Part shown: positions 28,097-38,688 of the stretch, piece after piece
Numbering within the stretch: the stretch's first letter is position 1
Layout of the letters: the number at the start of each line of letters is the position of its first letter
Source: Prevotella histicola JCM 15637 = DNF00424
GTDB taxonomy: Bacteria > Bacteroidota > Bacteroidia > Bacteroidales > Bacteroidaceae
DNA length: 64,000 bases
Reading direction: 5' to 3'
NCBI RefSeq assembly: GCF_000613925.1
Contig: NZ_BAJX01000012.1
Span: 1-64,000, forward strand
Notes under the pieces: model-generated
What the model saw: the letters and a program-made list of their open reading frames with translations, nothing else
Database searches by the model: none
Told to the model about the DNA's origin: nothing
Program-made: the position numbers and the translations under genes

Positions 28097-30883
28097 ATGA
28101 AAAAGATATTTTTTCTACACACTTTACTGCCATTATTTGCAGGAACATTTGCCTTGACTGTGGCTTCATGCTCGGACGAGACATTAGGAGATAACGCAAA
28201 CAATGGCGATAACGACGCCGTTGTACACTTCGAAATTAACGATGCCCAAGAGGAGATTCTTAGTCGTGGAGGCGTTTTGACACGTGCTGCCAACGGCTCA
28301 TCACAGTCTCAACAAGAGCTAATGGGACGCAAGTTAGAGGCTCAGAACGCAGCAGGACTTGATGTTTGTTTGATTGAAACGACTGTAGAAGGTGTCAATC
28401 CGGTCAAGGTTGATGCTGGCACACGTGCCAATATCGTAAACAGAATGTCGCTTGGCGACTTCTCAACAACAGGTATTCGTGGTACAGCAGTTAGCAATAT
28501 CAACGAGAATTGGTTCAATAGTGCAAAGACAAAGAACTCCGGTGAGCTATATACTCCTATTCGTTGGTCATGGTATAAGCCTTTTGGCCGTTTCTATGCA
28601 GCCTATCCTGAGTCGAACATTGCCTACCCTGATGCTTCAGGTAACGTAACTGTTGAGTTCACAACGAACCCAGATGTAAGACAACAGGTAGACTTTATGA
28701 CGGCATGTTCTGGTGATGTGCAATATGCAACACGCTTCCAAGCGCCCAAAACAAGTCTTAACTTCCGTCATGCACTTACTGCTATACGCTTTGCAGTAGG
28801 GCAAAATCTGTCGTTCGACAAGACCATTAAAGAGATTACCCTTAAGAATGTATTGCTGAAAAGTAAGTATATCATCTCTAATAAGTATGATGGTACAGGT
28901 GCTCAATGGGTGTCTACGGGGTATAACACACGTGGAGATGTCAAGTTAGATAACCTGAATTACAGAACTAACGAGAACCCAAACAGCATCATAAGGGACG
29001 TAACGAAGTATTCAACTGGCGTTCGTTTCGAGAATCTTAAGGACAATTATACCTTCTACTTGATACCACAGGAACTGACAAACAAGGTTACTGCGGTGAT
29101 CACATTCACTGATAACACATCTATTTCCATCCCTCTCAAGGGTTCATGGGAGCAGGGAACGACACGTACTTACAAGCTAAGTGAGAAGACATCAACCTGG
29201 ACTTACACGCTGGAAGCTACCAGTCCTGAGGCTGTTGCATACAACAGAACAACATCAGGTAACTATGGTATAACAAGTTATCGCACTGCTCCTGACGGAA
29301 CAAAGAAGCCAATTGCGTGGAAGATCACTGGTTATAGCGAGGACAATGGAGCAACATGGACAATGAACAAGCCCGCTTGGTTGAAATCACTTACCAAGGA
29401 ATCAGGCAACGGAGGTACTGCTGCTGAGCAAGGACTAGCAACACTCAGCAATGACGTCATCGACCTTGCAGCTAAGCGTAACAAGGAACTTCAGGACGCA
29501 ACACCACTGGGTTCGGCTGCGAATCCATATAACCTGTCAAACAATACAGGTGCCGATGCTGTGCAGAACACAGCCAACTGCTATGTGATTTCAGCTCCGG
29601 GATACTACAGTATACCGTTAGTTTATGGTAATGCCATTAAGAATGGAGCAACAAATGCCAGTGCTTATAAGAGTTCAGCACCTGTAACAAACGTTACGTT
29701 TGGTAGTCCTGCAGCTACAAAGGATGTCATTCTTCATACGCTCGTAGACCATGATGGAAAGCCAATCACAGATCCTTGGATTGAGAAAACCAATAATAAA
29801 GCCAACAATGGTATCAATGGTGCACAGGTTGTTTGGGCTGATGGCGCTAACCTCGTTACCCTCCCTTCAGCACCGATCTATCGTGATGCAAGTGGCAATG
29901 CATTTGTGAAATTTGAAGTAACAAAGGCAAATCTCAAGAGTGGTAACGCCGTCATAGCTGTCAAGAAGGGTAACACTATCCTCTGGTCATGGCACTTATG
30001 GTTTGCACCTAAGAATGCTTTAACCAAGATTCCAGTAACCAATAAGCAGGGAAAGGTGTTCAACTTCACAGAGGAAACACTCGGTTGGAAGCCAACAGCA
30101 TGGAAAGGAACATCCTATTCTGCGCCTCGTACTGTAAAGATCAAGGTTGAACAGGCTATTGGTAATGGCGGTACAAAGCAAGAGGCAGTGGTTACTATCA
30201 CACAAAATGACGGTGTAGAGAAGAACGAAGGTAGTGCAAACATGTATCAATGGGGACGTAAAGACCCATTCCCTGGCTCAAATACAATTCTTCCAGAGGG
30301 CTCTATCAAACAGAATGCAGGCGACCAAATCTACATGCAGAACATCATTCAGAACCCTGGTTTCTTCTATACAACAGGAACAAATGCCGCAGGAGTCATT
30401 AACACGAATGCTGGTTTGACAAAGTATTATTACTTCTATAACCTCTGGTCAATCAACAACAGAACGGCAAGTAACCCTAATCAGGTAAACAATACTCCTG
30501 TTGTTAAGACGATTTATGACCCTTCTCCTGTAGGATTCAGTGTTCCTTCAAACGCTGCTTTCACTGGTTTCACTGCCAACGGACTCAACGAAGGTACTAT
30601 GAACGTGAACGGAACTGATGTTCAGGCAGCTTATACCGCAAACTATGGGCACGTCTTCTGGACAAACAGCAGTAGGAATGCAACGATCGGATTCCCGGCT
30701 TTCGGATACCGTGATTCTAAGTATGGCGCTTGGTTCTATGGTGGATCAAAAGGTGACTATTGGTCAGCTGACCCCAATGATGTCAACAATGGATGTGTCA
30801 TGGGTATACAGGTTGACAAGGTTTATCCGCTATATCGTAACGTTCGTACGTATGGTTTCGCTGTACGACCAGTAGCTGAATAA
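28097..30883 (+). CDS. Fimbrillin-family surface lipoprotein
   Basis: The 928-residue protein has a lipoprotein signal with lipobox TVASC, followed by an acidic Asn/Asp-rich linker. The N-terminal region (about 100-350) shows the fimbrillin-like pattern, including LNFRHALTAIRFAVG. A long middle region of beta-rich repeats follows, and a C-terminal FISUMP-like module (YWSADPNDVNNGCVMGIQV, ending YGFAVRPVAE). Proteins of this group form fimbrial tips, shafts or surface adhesins. The size is large for a structural pilin, so a tip adhesin or surface lipoprotein is more likely. No Mfa1/FimA accessory genes are adjacent. A terminator follows. Confidence 0.82.
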   Translation: MKKIFFLHTLLPLFAGTFALTVASCSDETLGDNANNGDNDAVVHFEINDAQEEILSRGGVLTRAANGSSQSQQELMGRKLEAQNAAGLDVCLIETTVEGVNPVKVDAGTRANIVNRMSLGDFSTTGIRGTAVSNINENWFNSAKTKNSGELYTPIRWSWYKPFGRFYAAYPESNIAYPDASGNVTVEFTTNPDVRQQVDFMTACSGDVQYATRFQAPKTSLNFRHALTAIRFAVGQNLSFDKTIKEITLKNVLLKSKYIISNKYDGTGAQWVSTGYNTRGDVKLDNLNYRTNENPNSIIRDVTKYSTGVRFENLKDNYTFYLIPQELTNKVTAVITFTDNTSISIPLKGSWEQGTTRTYKLSEKTSTWTYTLEATSPEAVAYNRTTSGNYGITSYRTAPDGTKKPIAWKITGYSEDNGATWTMNKPAWLKSLTKESGNGGTAAEQGLATLSNDVIDLAAKRNKELQDATPLGSAANPYNLSNNTGADAVQNTANCYVISAPGYYSIPLVYGNAIKNGATNASAYKSSAPVTNVTFGSPAATKDVILHTLVDHDGKPITDPWIEKTNNKANNGINGAQVVWADGANLVTLPSAPIYRDASGNAFVKFEVTKANLKSGNAVIAVKKGNTILWSWHLWFAPKNALTKIPVTNKQGKVFNFTEETLGWKPTAWKGTSYSAPRTVKIKVEQAIGNGGTKQEAVVTITQNDGVEKNEGSANMYQWGRKDPFPGSNTILPEGSIKQNAGDQIYMQNIIQNPGFFYTTGTNAAGVINTNAGLTKYYYFYNLWSINNRTASNPNQVNNTPVVKTIYDPSPVGFSVPSNAAFTGFTANGLNEGTMNVNGTDVQAAYTANYGHVFWTNSSRNATIGFPAFGYRDSKYGAWFYGGSKGDYWSADPNDVNNGCVMGIQVDKVYPLYRNVRTYGFAVRPVAE

Positions 30884-30939
30884 ACGCAAAGACACATTGT
30901 TGCAAAAAACAAATTACTGATTATACTTTTCAACTGACG

Positions 30940-30973
30940 ACCCCATCTTACGCAATAAGTAAGATGGGGTTTT
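30940..30973 (+). terminator. Terminator after the fimbrillin-type gene
   Basis: A perfect 12-bp stem, ACCCCATCTTAC/GTAAGATGGGGT, with a 7-nt loop is followed by TTTTAC. Confidence 0.9.
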
Positions 30974-31041
30974 ACTTTATAGGAACTTCTGAAGGGAGAA
31001 GGGAGTACTGTCATGTAAAGGAAAATGACACACTGGATTGT

Positions 31042-31190
31042 AAGAGGGCGTATATTGCATTGCAAAAGACGCCCTTTTGCATTGTAAAAGATGCCCTTTT
31101 GATGTGTAAAAGGTGCCCTTTTGCATGGTAAAAGACGCCCTTTTACAATGCCACTTATAACTATCTGTGAAAGAAACAGTTACAAAGGCG
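31042..31190 (-). repeat. Five-slot 22-bp palindrome element, copy D
   Basis: Cores start at 31042 (decayed AAGAG), 31064, 31086, 31108 and 31130. The leader is on the right, with CTTATAACT near 31154 facing AGTTACAAA near 31179-31187. From the leader, four cores share one orientation and the decayed last one is opposite. The copy lies between convergent operons. It produces small open frames with a periodic peptide, which should not be annotated as proteins. Confidence 0.88.
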
Positions 31191-31348
31191 GGTTTTAAAG
31201 GAAATGACTTAAAAACGGGTTGGACTGTGGTTAATAAATGTAAGGATAATATCACAAAAGCCAAACTACGTATCAGTGCATCGACTAAGGCTAACGGGAG
31301 AAAACAAGATAACCGATGTTGAGGATGCAGGAAGGGACAGGGAAAAAG

Positions 31349-31386
31349 AAAACTGCCGTAGTATTGGATGATACTACGGCAGTTTT
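31349..31386 (-). terminator. Terminator of the susCD-peptidase operon
   Basis: A perfect 16-bp stem, AAAACTGCCGTAGTAT/ATACTACGGCAGTTTT, with a 6-nt loop is followed on the minus strand by CTTTTTCCC. It lies just past the M16 gene stop. Confidence 0.92.
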
Positions 31387-31398
31387 CAGCTTATAATA

Positions 31399-34253
31399 TT
31401 AGAAGTTTGTGCGCTTACCTTCGTGTACAACAGGCTTCACAACAATCTCACGTTGCTTGGCATTGTTGGTGATCTTCTTTGCCACAGCAGCTATATCCTG
31501 TGGTGTCAGCGTACTGAAGACTGGCGTTGAAGCTGTTGGTACTGTTGGCGAAAGCTCATTACCCGTCTCCGCATAGACGTTCAGCAGACTCAACCAAAGG
31601 GACGGATCACTGTTGTCTTGTGGTGCATCAGTGCGCTCTTCATCAACTGCCAGTGGCACCATTGCTGCCTTGAAATCGTCAAGAGAGAAGCGTTGTGCCT
31701 TCACGTCATCAAGAATCTGATAGACAAGGGTGATGGCTTTGTCCACATTCTCACGTGATGTCTGCAGGTGAATGCTAAGACTCTCATTCTCTTTTGGCTG
31801 TGCCGTATAGACACTCTGCACACCAACGGTATAAGTAAGGTGTTCTTTCTCACGCAACACATCGAAGTACCGACGCTCCAACAGAGCACGCATCACTTCC
31901 AGAGCAGCCTGTTCCTTGTCGGAAAGGGCAACCTTGTTATCGTAAGAGATCTCTATTTCAGCCATTCCATCATCTGATTCGGTTTCGAAGGTACGCTTTA
32001 TCAGTGGCTTATCAGATGTGAAATCAAGTGGACGAACCGTGCGTTTTGCCACTTTAGCATCGCCCTTCAGCGAACCAATATAGCGTGTGACAAGCTCCTT
32101 GGCACGTGCCTCTGGGATGTCACCGATAAGACAATAAGTGAATTGAGCGGCATTTCCGAAGTGCTCATCGAACTGTTTGCTCAGTCCATCGAACTGTACT
32201 GACTTATAGAAAGCCTCGTTCTGAAGAGGATTCTCAGCCGTTGCAGGATAAAGAAGCTGGCGGATGGAGTCCTGAACAGCATCCATACCCGTTGTAGGAC
32301 GGTTGTCATACAGATAGAGACTGCGCTGGATATACTTGTCGAAGACACTCTTTGAGAAGTTCTGACGTGACAAAACGAGATACAGATAAGCAAAGAAATC
32401 ATCAGCATTGGCTACTGCTGCATTGCCACCAACGCCATCACTGTAGTCTTCCAAGGACAATGAGAGATTCAAATCCTTACCTTGTAACCACTGAGCCAGC
32501 TGGTTTCGGTTGTACTTATATACCCCCGACTGCATCAGCAGGGCGCGCATTGCCATGTAATCAGCAAGGTTTTTAGCAGGAACAATGGACTTTCCACCTA
32601 CTGATGAACCAGCAAAGAAGAAGCGTCCCTTGGCTTCGGGCAGGTATTTATAGATGACTTTAGCCCCGTTACTGAGGGTCCATTCCTTCGACTGTAGCGT
32701 CTTGAGCTGTTTCTCAGCAACTATCTTACCCGGTACAATATTGAAGTCTATGAGCTTCGTGATGGCTGAACATCGTTTGTCTGCGCCATCTGCTCGTCCT
32801 TTTGTTCTGTTTTCAGTGCGCTCTCAAACGCCTCTTTCGTAATATTCATCTCATCTTTCGACTTAGAATAAGTAACGAAAGCGAGGTTCTTATCCGTCAG
32901 GAGTGACTTCATCCACGCATTGATATCCTCTACTTCCAACTCTACAAGCGTCTCAATGTTACGACTTATCTGTGTACGGAAGTCGGCTACGGGGATTCCG
33001 AAGAGGTAGTTCTGACGGAAAAGCATCAGTGCATTGTCGGGTGTTCCAAGTCCTTTGGCTTCCAGAACATCCTTCATTCCACTGTACATCTTCTCCTTTT
33101 CAGCATTAAACTCGGCTGCCGTGAAACCATTGTCACGCAGGTTAGCACGCACAGCAAGCATCTGTTGTAGTGCTTTCTGTTCCTTACCCTCATAAGGAAC
33201 CATGTCCCACGCCATCTGATAGTAATCCCTCACCAACGGAGAAAGGCTCACCTCAGCTGCTATGAAGTTCTCTTTATCAGCATTCTTCAGCATGACAAAG
33301 CGCTTAGGAGCAAGTGTATTGAAGAATTTTGTGAAGATAAACTGACGCACTCTGTCCTCTTCTGGAGCGTTACCCTTCACGTTATAACGTTGATAAAGAC
33401 CAAAGGAAGCACTCTTATTCTCGGGATCTATGAAGCGAAGATAGAGCGGATCGGCATTGTCAGGGATGTTACGAACCTGTGGATCAACGGCTGGTGCAAG
33501 CTTGTTAGGCAACGTCTTGAACACCGCCTGGATGTTCTTCTCCGTCTGATCAAGGTCTACATCGCCGATGATAGCAATGAACTGCAGGTTCGGACGATAC
33601 CATTTATCATAGAATTGCTTTACCTGTTTCTGCTGGAATGAGCGTAGGAAATCCTGTGAACCAATGACATTATGTGTTGCATAACCAGAGTTGTTATAGA
33701 CAACAGGTGCTATGGCATCCGTCAGACGACGGTTGACACCAGCACGATGACGCCACTCTTCAAGGATAATACTGCGTTCTTTCTCAACGTCCTGTGGGTT
33801 TATCTTGATGCCATGGCACCAGTCACGAAGTATCCAAAGCATCTGTTCATTGAGCTTTGCATCCTTTGTTGGGACGTTATGAACGGCATAACGTGTGTCA
33901 TCAACGCCCGTGAACGCCTCAAAATCATTGAGATTATGACTGCGAAGGAAGTTCATCACACCGTCAGGGAAGTGGTCTGTGGCATTAAAAGCCAAGTGTT
34001 CGAGCACGTGGGCAAGCCCCATCTCGTCCTTATTCTCCATGATAGCACCCACATTCTGGTAGAGATAATACTGTGCCTCACCAACATCAGAGCCGTCATT
34101 GTAGATGTAATAAGTCAAGCCATTGGGTAGTTTCCCCTGCCGAAGCCCCTTCATCTGTGCATGAGCAGGGGTCAGCGATAAAAAGAAAAAGCCCACGAGC
34201 AATGCCATAGGCACGCCCGTAAGCTGTTTAATGATATTCTTGAACATTGTCAT
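31399..34253 (-). CDS. Exported M16-family zinc peptidase, one apparent frameshift
   Basis: Restored, it encodes about 951 residues: a signal peptide, then duplicated M16 halves like pitrilysin/PqqL-type enzymes. The active-site HVLEH (in GLAHVLEHLAFN) with the downstream glutamates of ERSIILEEW marks the catalytic half. The break is at 32764-32765: CC should be CCC on the minus strand, giving DVQPITKLIDFNIVPG. These enzymes cut peptides of moderate length inside a closed chamber. It is the last gene of the operon with SusC, SusD, a fasciclin lipoprotein and a thioredoxin-TPR protein, which points to periplasmic processing of imported oligopeptides. Confidence 0.87.
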
Positions 34254-34256
34254 TGT

Positions 34257-35575
34257 TTATTTTTCAAGGAGTTCGATAGTAGCAAGTTTCTGCTTGATGG
34301 CGTCCTGAAGCATGGCTTGAGGCATCTCCATATTCTCCAAACGGAGCGTCTCTGCATACGCTTGGTTATAGAATTCGCGTGCCTTAGCATAGTTCTTCAG
34401 CTCACGATAAGAGTCACCTATCATCACCATATAGTTCACTCTATCCATGACAGCATCCTCTTGTGAAAGTGCTTTCTGCGCCCATTGGATAGCAACCTCA
34501 TGATCTTTAGGCTTCAAACTCTTGCCTGCTGCCATGTAAAGGTTCTGTGCTGCCTTACCATAGTCGGCTGCACGGAGGTTATCCTGCATCTTTGAGAAGT
34601 AAGTTTGCATGGCTTTTACGTATCCATCTACATCCTTATTCTTATAAAGATTGTAGAGAGCATCGAAGTAAAGCTTTGACTTCTCATAAGGAGTGATGCC
34701 CTTCAAGCCAATAACATCATAGGCTTTGGCATACTGATTCTTGACTTTCTCAACATAATCCTTATACTTTATGTTGCCCTCCTTTGCCAAATCCTCAGCC
34801 AGGATGTCGTTAGCTTCAGCGATATAGTAGGCTGGTGCCTTGCCAATAGCCTTCATCCAATCATCAAGATGGTCATTGATGAGGTCTACGATGTACTGTT
34901 TGTGCTCCTTATCATCATCCCTTCGAGGGTAAGAATAATCTTATAGTCATTCTCATTGATGATTTTCGTTGGTGCTTTGGCAGCAACATAGTTCTTATAA
35001 AGCTTCTGTAGACGTGTCACCCACTTGTCTGCTTCCATGCCTTCCTGCGCCTGTAGGAAGGAAGGAGCTTTGAGAAGAAGCTGCTGTTGTACGTCGAGGT
35101 CATTGTTATCTGCCTTGTACTTATTGTAAAGTTCCTCAAAACTAACACTCTCACCAGCAACAATCTTGGCTGCTTCCATGAGCTCATCGGCATTCATAGC
35201 ACCCGTATTGACTGACAAAGCCTTGCCGTCTGGAGCGATAAAAGCTACTGTCGGATAGGCAACGACCTTATAATTCTTCGCAATCTGTACGTTTTCGCCC
35301 TTCTCAGCATCAAGTTGTAGACTGATAAAGTGCTCATTGAAGTACTTACCTACCGCCTCTTGGGTGAAGACTGTCTTAGCCATCTTCTTGCAAGGGACGC
35401 ACCATACGGCGTAAAAGTCGACAAATAACGGTTTGTTTTCCTGCTTTGCCTTGACCAATGCTTCCTCAAATGTGCCTTTAAAGAAGCTGATACCCGTTGT
35501 ATTCTCCTGAGCATATAGCGGAGAAACGAACATGAGAAGCGCTACAAGCGCATAGATATATCTTTTCATTTTCAT
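34257..35575 (-). CDS. Secreted thioredoxin-fold protein with TPR-like C-terminus, one apparent frameshift
   Basis: Restored, it encodes about 439 residues. A signal peptide (to SPLYAQ) precedes a thioredoxin domain with the redox pair in AVWCVPCKKM and the cis-proline in YPTVAFI. The C-terminal half is helical and TPR-like (AIQWAQKALSQED, YAKAREFYNQAY). The break is the GGG run at 34919-34921 on the minus strand. GGGG restores LEGDDDKEHKQY. It probably reduces or isomerises disulphides in the periplasm or on substrates of the importer. It ends 3 bp before the M16 gene. Confidence 0.85.
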
Positions 35576-35627
35576 AAGTAATACCTTATTATATTGTTCT
35601 TATTGTTGTGTGAGAAACCCACGGGAG

Positions 35628-36104
35628 TTAAGCTGTAGGCAACTTATCGTCTGTTACTACAATCGTAAACACATCTTTCAGGATGGCCTCGTGGTCCTCA
35701 TTATACACCTTAAGAGAGAGTATATAACGCCCGTTAGGAAGCTGACGGGAAGCATTCTGTGAGACAACGATCAGTCCACCAGCCACTGAAATCTTCCCTT
35801 CTTTATAGAGTTTCATAAAGAGTTCGGAAGCAGAAGGGCTGTCAGCCTTGACACTTGATAGCTCATAATTAACAGGATTGGTACCTGCTACACCCTGAAT
35901 GCGTATGGAAACGAACGGCAAATTGTCTGTTGCCTGCACGCTGGTAGGGTCAATGTTGTGGAAAACATTCAATGAATCTGGAGTGAATGAGGCTCCTTCT
36001 GTTCGGAGATAACCCACATCCATCTTGCTGCATGATGCTGTGAACCCTATGACAAGTGCCATAAGAGAGAGCATCAGTATGTTTTTTTTCTTTATCTTCT
36101 TCAT
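35628..36104 (-). CDS. Uncharacterised lipoprotein of the susCD operon
   Basis: The 158-residue protein has lipobox FTASC. The mature part is beta-rich (PFVSIRIQGV, NYELSSVKA, GRYILSLKVYNED), suggesting one immunoglobulin-like domain. I do not recognise a family. It may be an accessory surface lipoprotein of the importer. The 22-bp array at 36126 occupies the gap directly upstream of its start, inside the operon. Confidence 0.75.
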   Translation of the reverse strand: MKKIKKKNILMLSLMALVIGFTASCSKMDVGYLRTEGASFTPDSLNVFHNIDPTSVQATDNLPFVSIRIQGVAGTNPVNYELSSVKADSPSASELFMKLYKEGKISVAGGLIVVSQNASRQLPNGRYILSLKVYNEDHEAILKDVFTIVVTDDKLPTA

Positions 36105-36125
36105 CGCTTAATCTTCATTTTATAT

Positions 36126-36455
36126 GATTGGGATATTCAACTAATTTGCTTTAAACCTTCAAATAATCTGCTTTGAACCTTCAAGTAAGCTGCTTTGGTT
36201 TGTCAAACTATATACTTTAGACTTTCAAGTAATGTACTTTTGACATTCAAGTAAGAAACTTTGAACCGTCAAGCTATCTACTTTGGATATTCAAGTAAGA
36301 TACATTGAACCTTCAAACTATATACTTTAGACTGTCAAGCTATCTACTTTTGATATTCAAGTAATGCACTTTAGACTGTCAAGCTATCTACTTTTGATAT
36401 TCAAGTAATGCACTTTGGACAATCAAGCAGTATGCTTTTAGCTCTTCAGCCAGCG
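36126..36455. repeat. 22-bp tandem array within the susCD operon
   Basis: At least fourteen units start every 22 bp from 36126, with no indels, plus a diverged fifteenth. Typical units are ACTTTAGACTGTCAAGCTAT and ACTTTTGATATTCAAGTAAT, each followed by two more bases. A 44-bp pair of these is duplicated exactly (36324-36367 and 36368-36411). The array separates the fasciclin gene from the downstream lipoprotein gene. It is unrelated in sequence to the ATATTATTAATG array but has the same period. Confidence 0.92.
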
Positions 36456-36460
36456 TGACT

Positions 36461-37092
36461 TTAGAAGTCACCCGGCGTGAAGTTATAATCAAGAGAGTGT
36501 ACAACACCCGTCAATGTCTCAATGTTACATGAGGCAACGTGGGATGTTTTCGTCGTAGAAGGTGACACAAGATAGATCTGAAGTGGTCCTGCATGTGCCA
36601 CACCATTGTAAGATTCACGGAAAGAATATACCCATAACTGCTTACCTGACGCCATTGTGAGCATCTCACCACCCTTTCCTACTGGCGTAGAGGGGTCAGT
36701 TGACTTCACACCTTCCTTGAAATCGTCCAGCATAACACGCTTACCTGGCAGCAAACAGTCGAGGATAAACTTCTTACAGTCGGCTACTGGGATGTCAGAA
36801 ACCTTATCCATACCATTCGCATAGAGGTATCTACGGATACTATTGCTGGTAGGTCCGAAGAAAGTGAAGTTCTTTCCGTACTGGCTTGTGCCCTGGAAGA
36901 CACTCACAAGGTCAGCCCTTTCAGCCATCTCACATAGCAATTGCCAGTTATATTTATCACCTTTGAAGTAGTCCCACATGGTTGTTTCATGCTTACCATT
37001 GGCTACTCCGGTATCATCAAAGTTATATTGTGTACAGCTGCCGAGCTTAATATAGCCAAAGACAACGCCACAAGAAATATGATCTTCTTCAT
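36461..37092 (-). CDS. Fasciclin-domain lipoprotein, one apparent frameshift
   Basis: The gene starts at 37092 (MKKIIFLVA). One base is missing near GTGGC/GTTGTC, about 37065-37068. Restored, it reads on as VVFGYIKLGSC, a perfect lipobox (LGSC), then TQYNFDDTG and a fasciclin (FAS1) domain of about 150 residues. The domain includes FTFFGPTSNSIRRYL and MLTMASGKQLWVY. Total length is about 210 residues. FAS1 domains are adhesion or ligand-binding folds and are recurrent extra lipoproteins in SusCD operons. It lies directly after susD on the same strand and probably sits on the surface with the importer. Confidence 0.83.
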
Positions 37093-37134
37093 CTTTATAT
37101 CAGAATTATTATAGATTCGTAACCCAGCATACCA

Positions 37135-38688
37135 TTAGTTGTATGCCTGCCAATATGGTTTCTGGCGCAATTGGTTGTTAATGACATGTCCATCCTTATC
37201 CTGCCATGCGTCTTTTGGCAATGGTAAGAAGAGTGCACCATTCTGTATATCCTGGTTGGTGAGCACCTTGAACTTACCTTGTAGCTCTTCTTTGACATAT
37301 CCATTACGGATGATATCAGCATAACGAGCGTCATTTTCACCAATGAACTCCTTCTCTCTTTCGAGGAAGATGGCCTTCTTCAGACCTTCAGTATCATAGG
37401 TTGAAGGGTAAGAAAGGGCACCTGCACGATTGCGGATAACGTTCAAGTCGGCAATAGCTTGTGCTTCATTGCCCAACTTCTGATTGCATTCTGCCCGCAA
37501 AAGGTAGATATCTGCCAGTCTCCAATACACGTAATCAGCATCTACAGTACGGTAACTTTTACCACTTGGAGAGTACTGGTCAGGATCGAAGATAGCCTTT
37601 CTGAACTTATACATAATGGCATAATCTGTGCCATCTACGTCATGTTGAGTTCCCCACTGATAGAAAAACGCCTGCAAACGCTTGTCTGTTGTATCAGGGA
37701 AGAGCGTCTCCACCGTTGATTTGTACAGCTGATAAGTGGTACTTGATGTCAGATCAGCCAATGTCTGATCTTCTCTTACAGGCCAGCTCACGTAGTTCTG
37801 TGCTATTTCATTTGGTGAAACGACATTCTCAGAACGTGTCTTATCGAAGTAAAGGCTGAAGATTGCCTCTGGATTAGGGCTCTTCTCATTTGACAGATAG
37901 GTGCAAAGTACTTCTGGAGAAGCACACAACTGATAGCTACCCACCTTATTATCAATCAGCTCAGTGGCATATTTAACAGCGTTCTGGTAGTCCTCCTGCG
38001 CATTACCTTTCAGATGATAAAGCTCTGTAACACTACCTTTCCACGCATAAATCTGTGCCAACAAAGCAGTAGCAGTACCCTTTGAAGCCGTCTGTCGATT
38101 GGTTATTGCATTGCCATTGAGGTCAGTCAGCTTGTCCCAAGTAGGCAAAACGTCATACGCTTTCTTTGCATGTTCAATTGCCGCAGCGAGCACTTGCTCC
38201 TGAGACGACTGCTGATAAGGTTTGATTACCGAAGAGTTCTCTGTGATGATAGCATCCCCATAACGTTGAGCCAAGAGGAAATAAGACAGTCCAAGACCGA
38301 ACTCTGCCTGTCCAACGTGGTAGTTCCGACGCTCAGGAGACAAGTCTTTTGTCCTGTCAATGTTATCCAACAACAGGTTAGACTCAAAGATAATATCATA
38401 GAAACCCTTCCAAGAATACTCACTTGTTATCACCGTTCGTGGGTTCCACTCACGTAATTGCTTGCCATCCAAGATATTATCAGCCAACACACCAGCCGTT
38501 GCAAAGTCATAGTTATTGCCCACTGTAGTGTTTATATAATACTGTATGGATGTCGTTGTGGCGTTCAATTCCTTCTCAGTATTGAAGGAATTGCTATATG
38601 TAAGACCGTTCTCTGGCTGCAGATCGAGGCTGCAGGAAGTGAGAAGGCAGGCACATAACGAAAGATATATGATTCTTTTCATTCTCAA
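37135..38688 (-). CDS. RagB/SusD-family surface nutrient-binding lipoprotein
   Basis: The 517-residue protein has lipobox LLTSC. It shows the SusD plan: helical TPR-like framework (AEFGLGLSYFLLAQRYGDAI) and C-terminal SusD segments (DYVYWRLADIYLLRAECNQK, then RNRAGA and FLEREKEFIGE). SusD forms the lid over the SusC barrel and captures substrate. It begins right after the SusC stop. The absence of glycoside hydrolases and presence of a peptidase suggests peptide rather than glycan substrate, as for RagB. Confidence 0.93.
   Translation of the reverse strand: MRMKRIIYLSLCACLLTSCSLDLQPENGLTYSNSFNTEKELNATTTSIQYYINTTVGNNYDFATAGVLADNILDGKQLREWNPRTVITSEYSWKGFYDIIFESNLLLDNIDRTKDLSPERRNYHVGQAEFGLGLSYFLLAQRYGDAIITENSSVIKPYQQSSQEQVLAAAIEHAKKAYDVLPTWDKLTDLNGNAITNRQTASKGTATALLAQIYAWKGSVTELYHLKGNAQEDYQNAVKYATELIDNKVGSYQLCASPEVLCTYLSNEKSPNPEAIFSLYFDKTRSENVVSPNEIAQNYVSWPVREDQTLADLTSSTTYQLYKSTVETLFPDTTDKRLQAFFYQWGTQHDVDGTDYAIMYKFRKAIFDPDQYSPSGKSYRTVDADYVYWRLADIYLLRAECNQKLGNEAQAIADLNVIRNRAGALSYPSTYDTEGLKKAIFLEREKEFIGENDARYADIIRNGYVKEELQGKFKVLTNQDIQNGALFLPLPKDAWQDKDGHVINNQLRQKPYWQAYN

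Noticed and set aside
30977..31264. Small proteins encoded by the five-slot elements (for example the minus-strand frame at 30977 or the plus-strand frame at 21977)
   Set aside because: The translated sequence is a periodic by-product of the 22-bp DNA repeat, it differs by frame and copy, and it has no promoter or conserved start.
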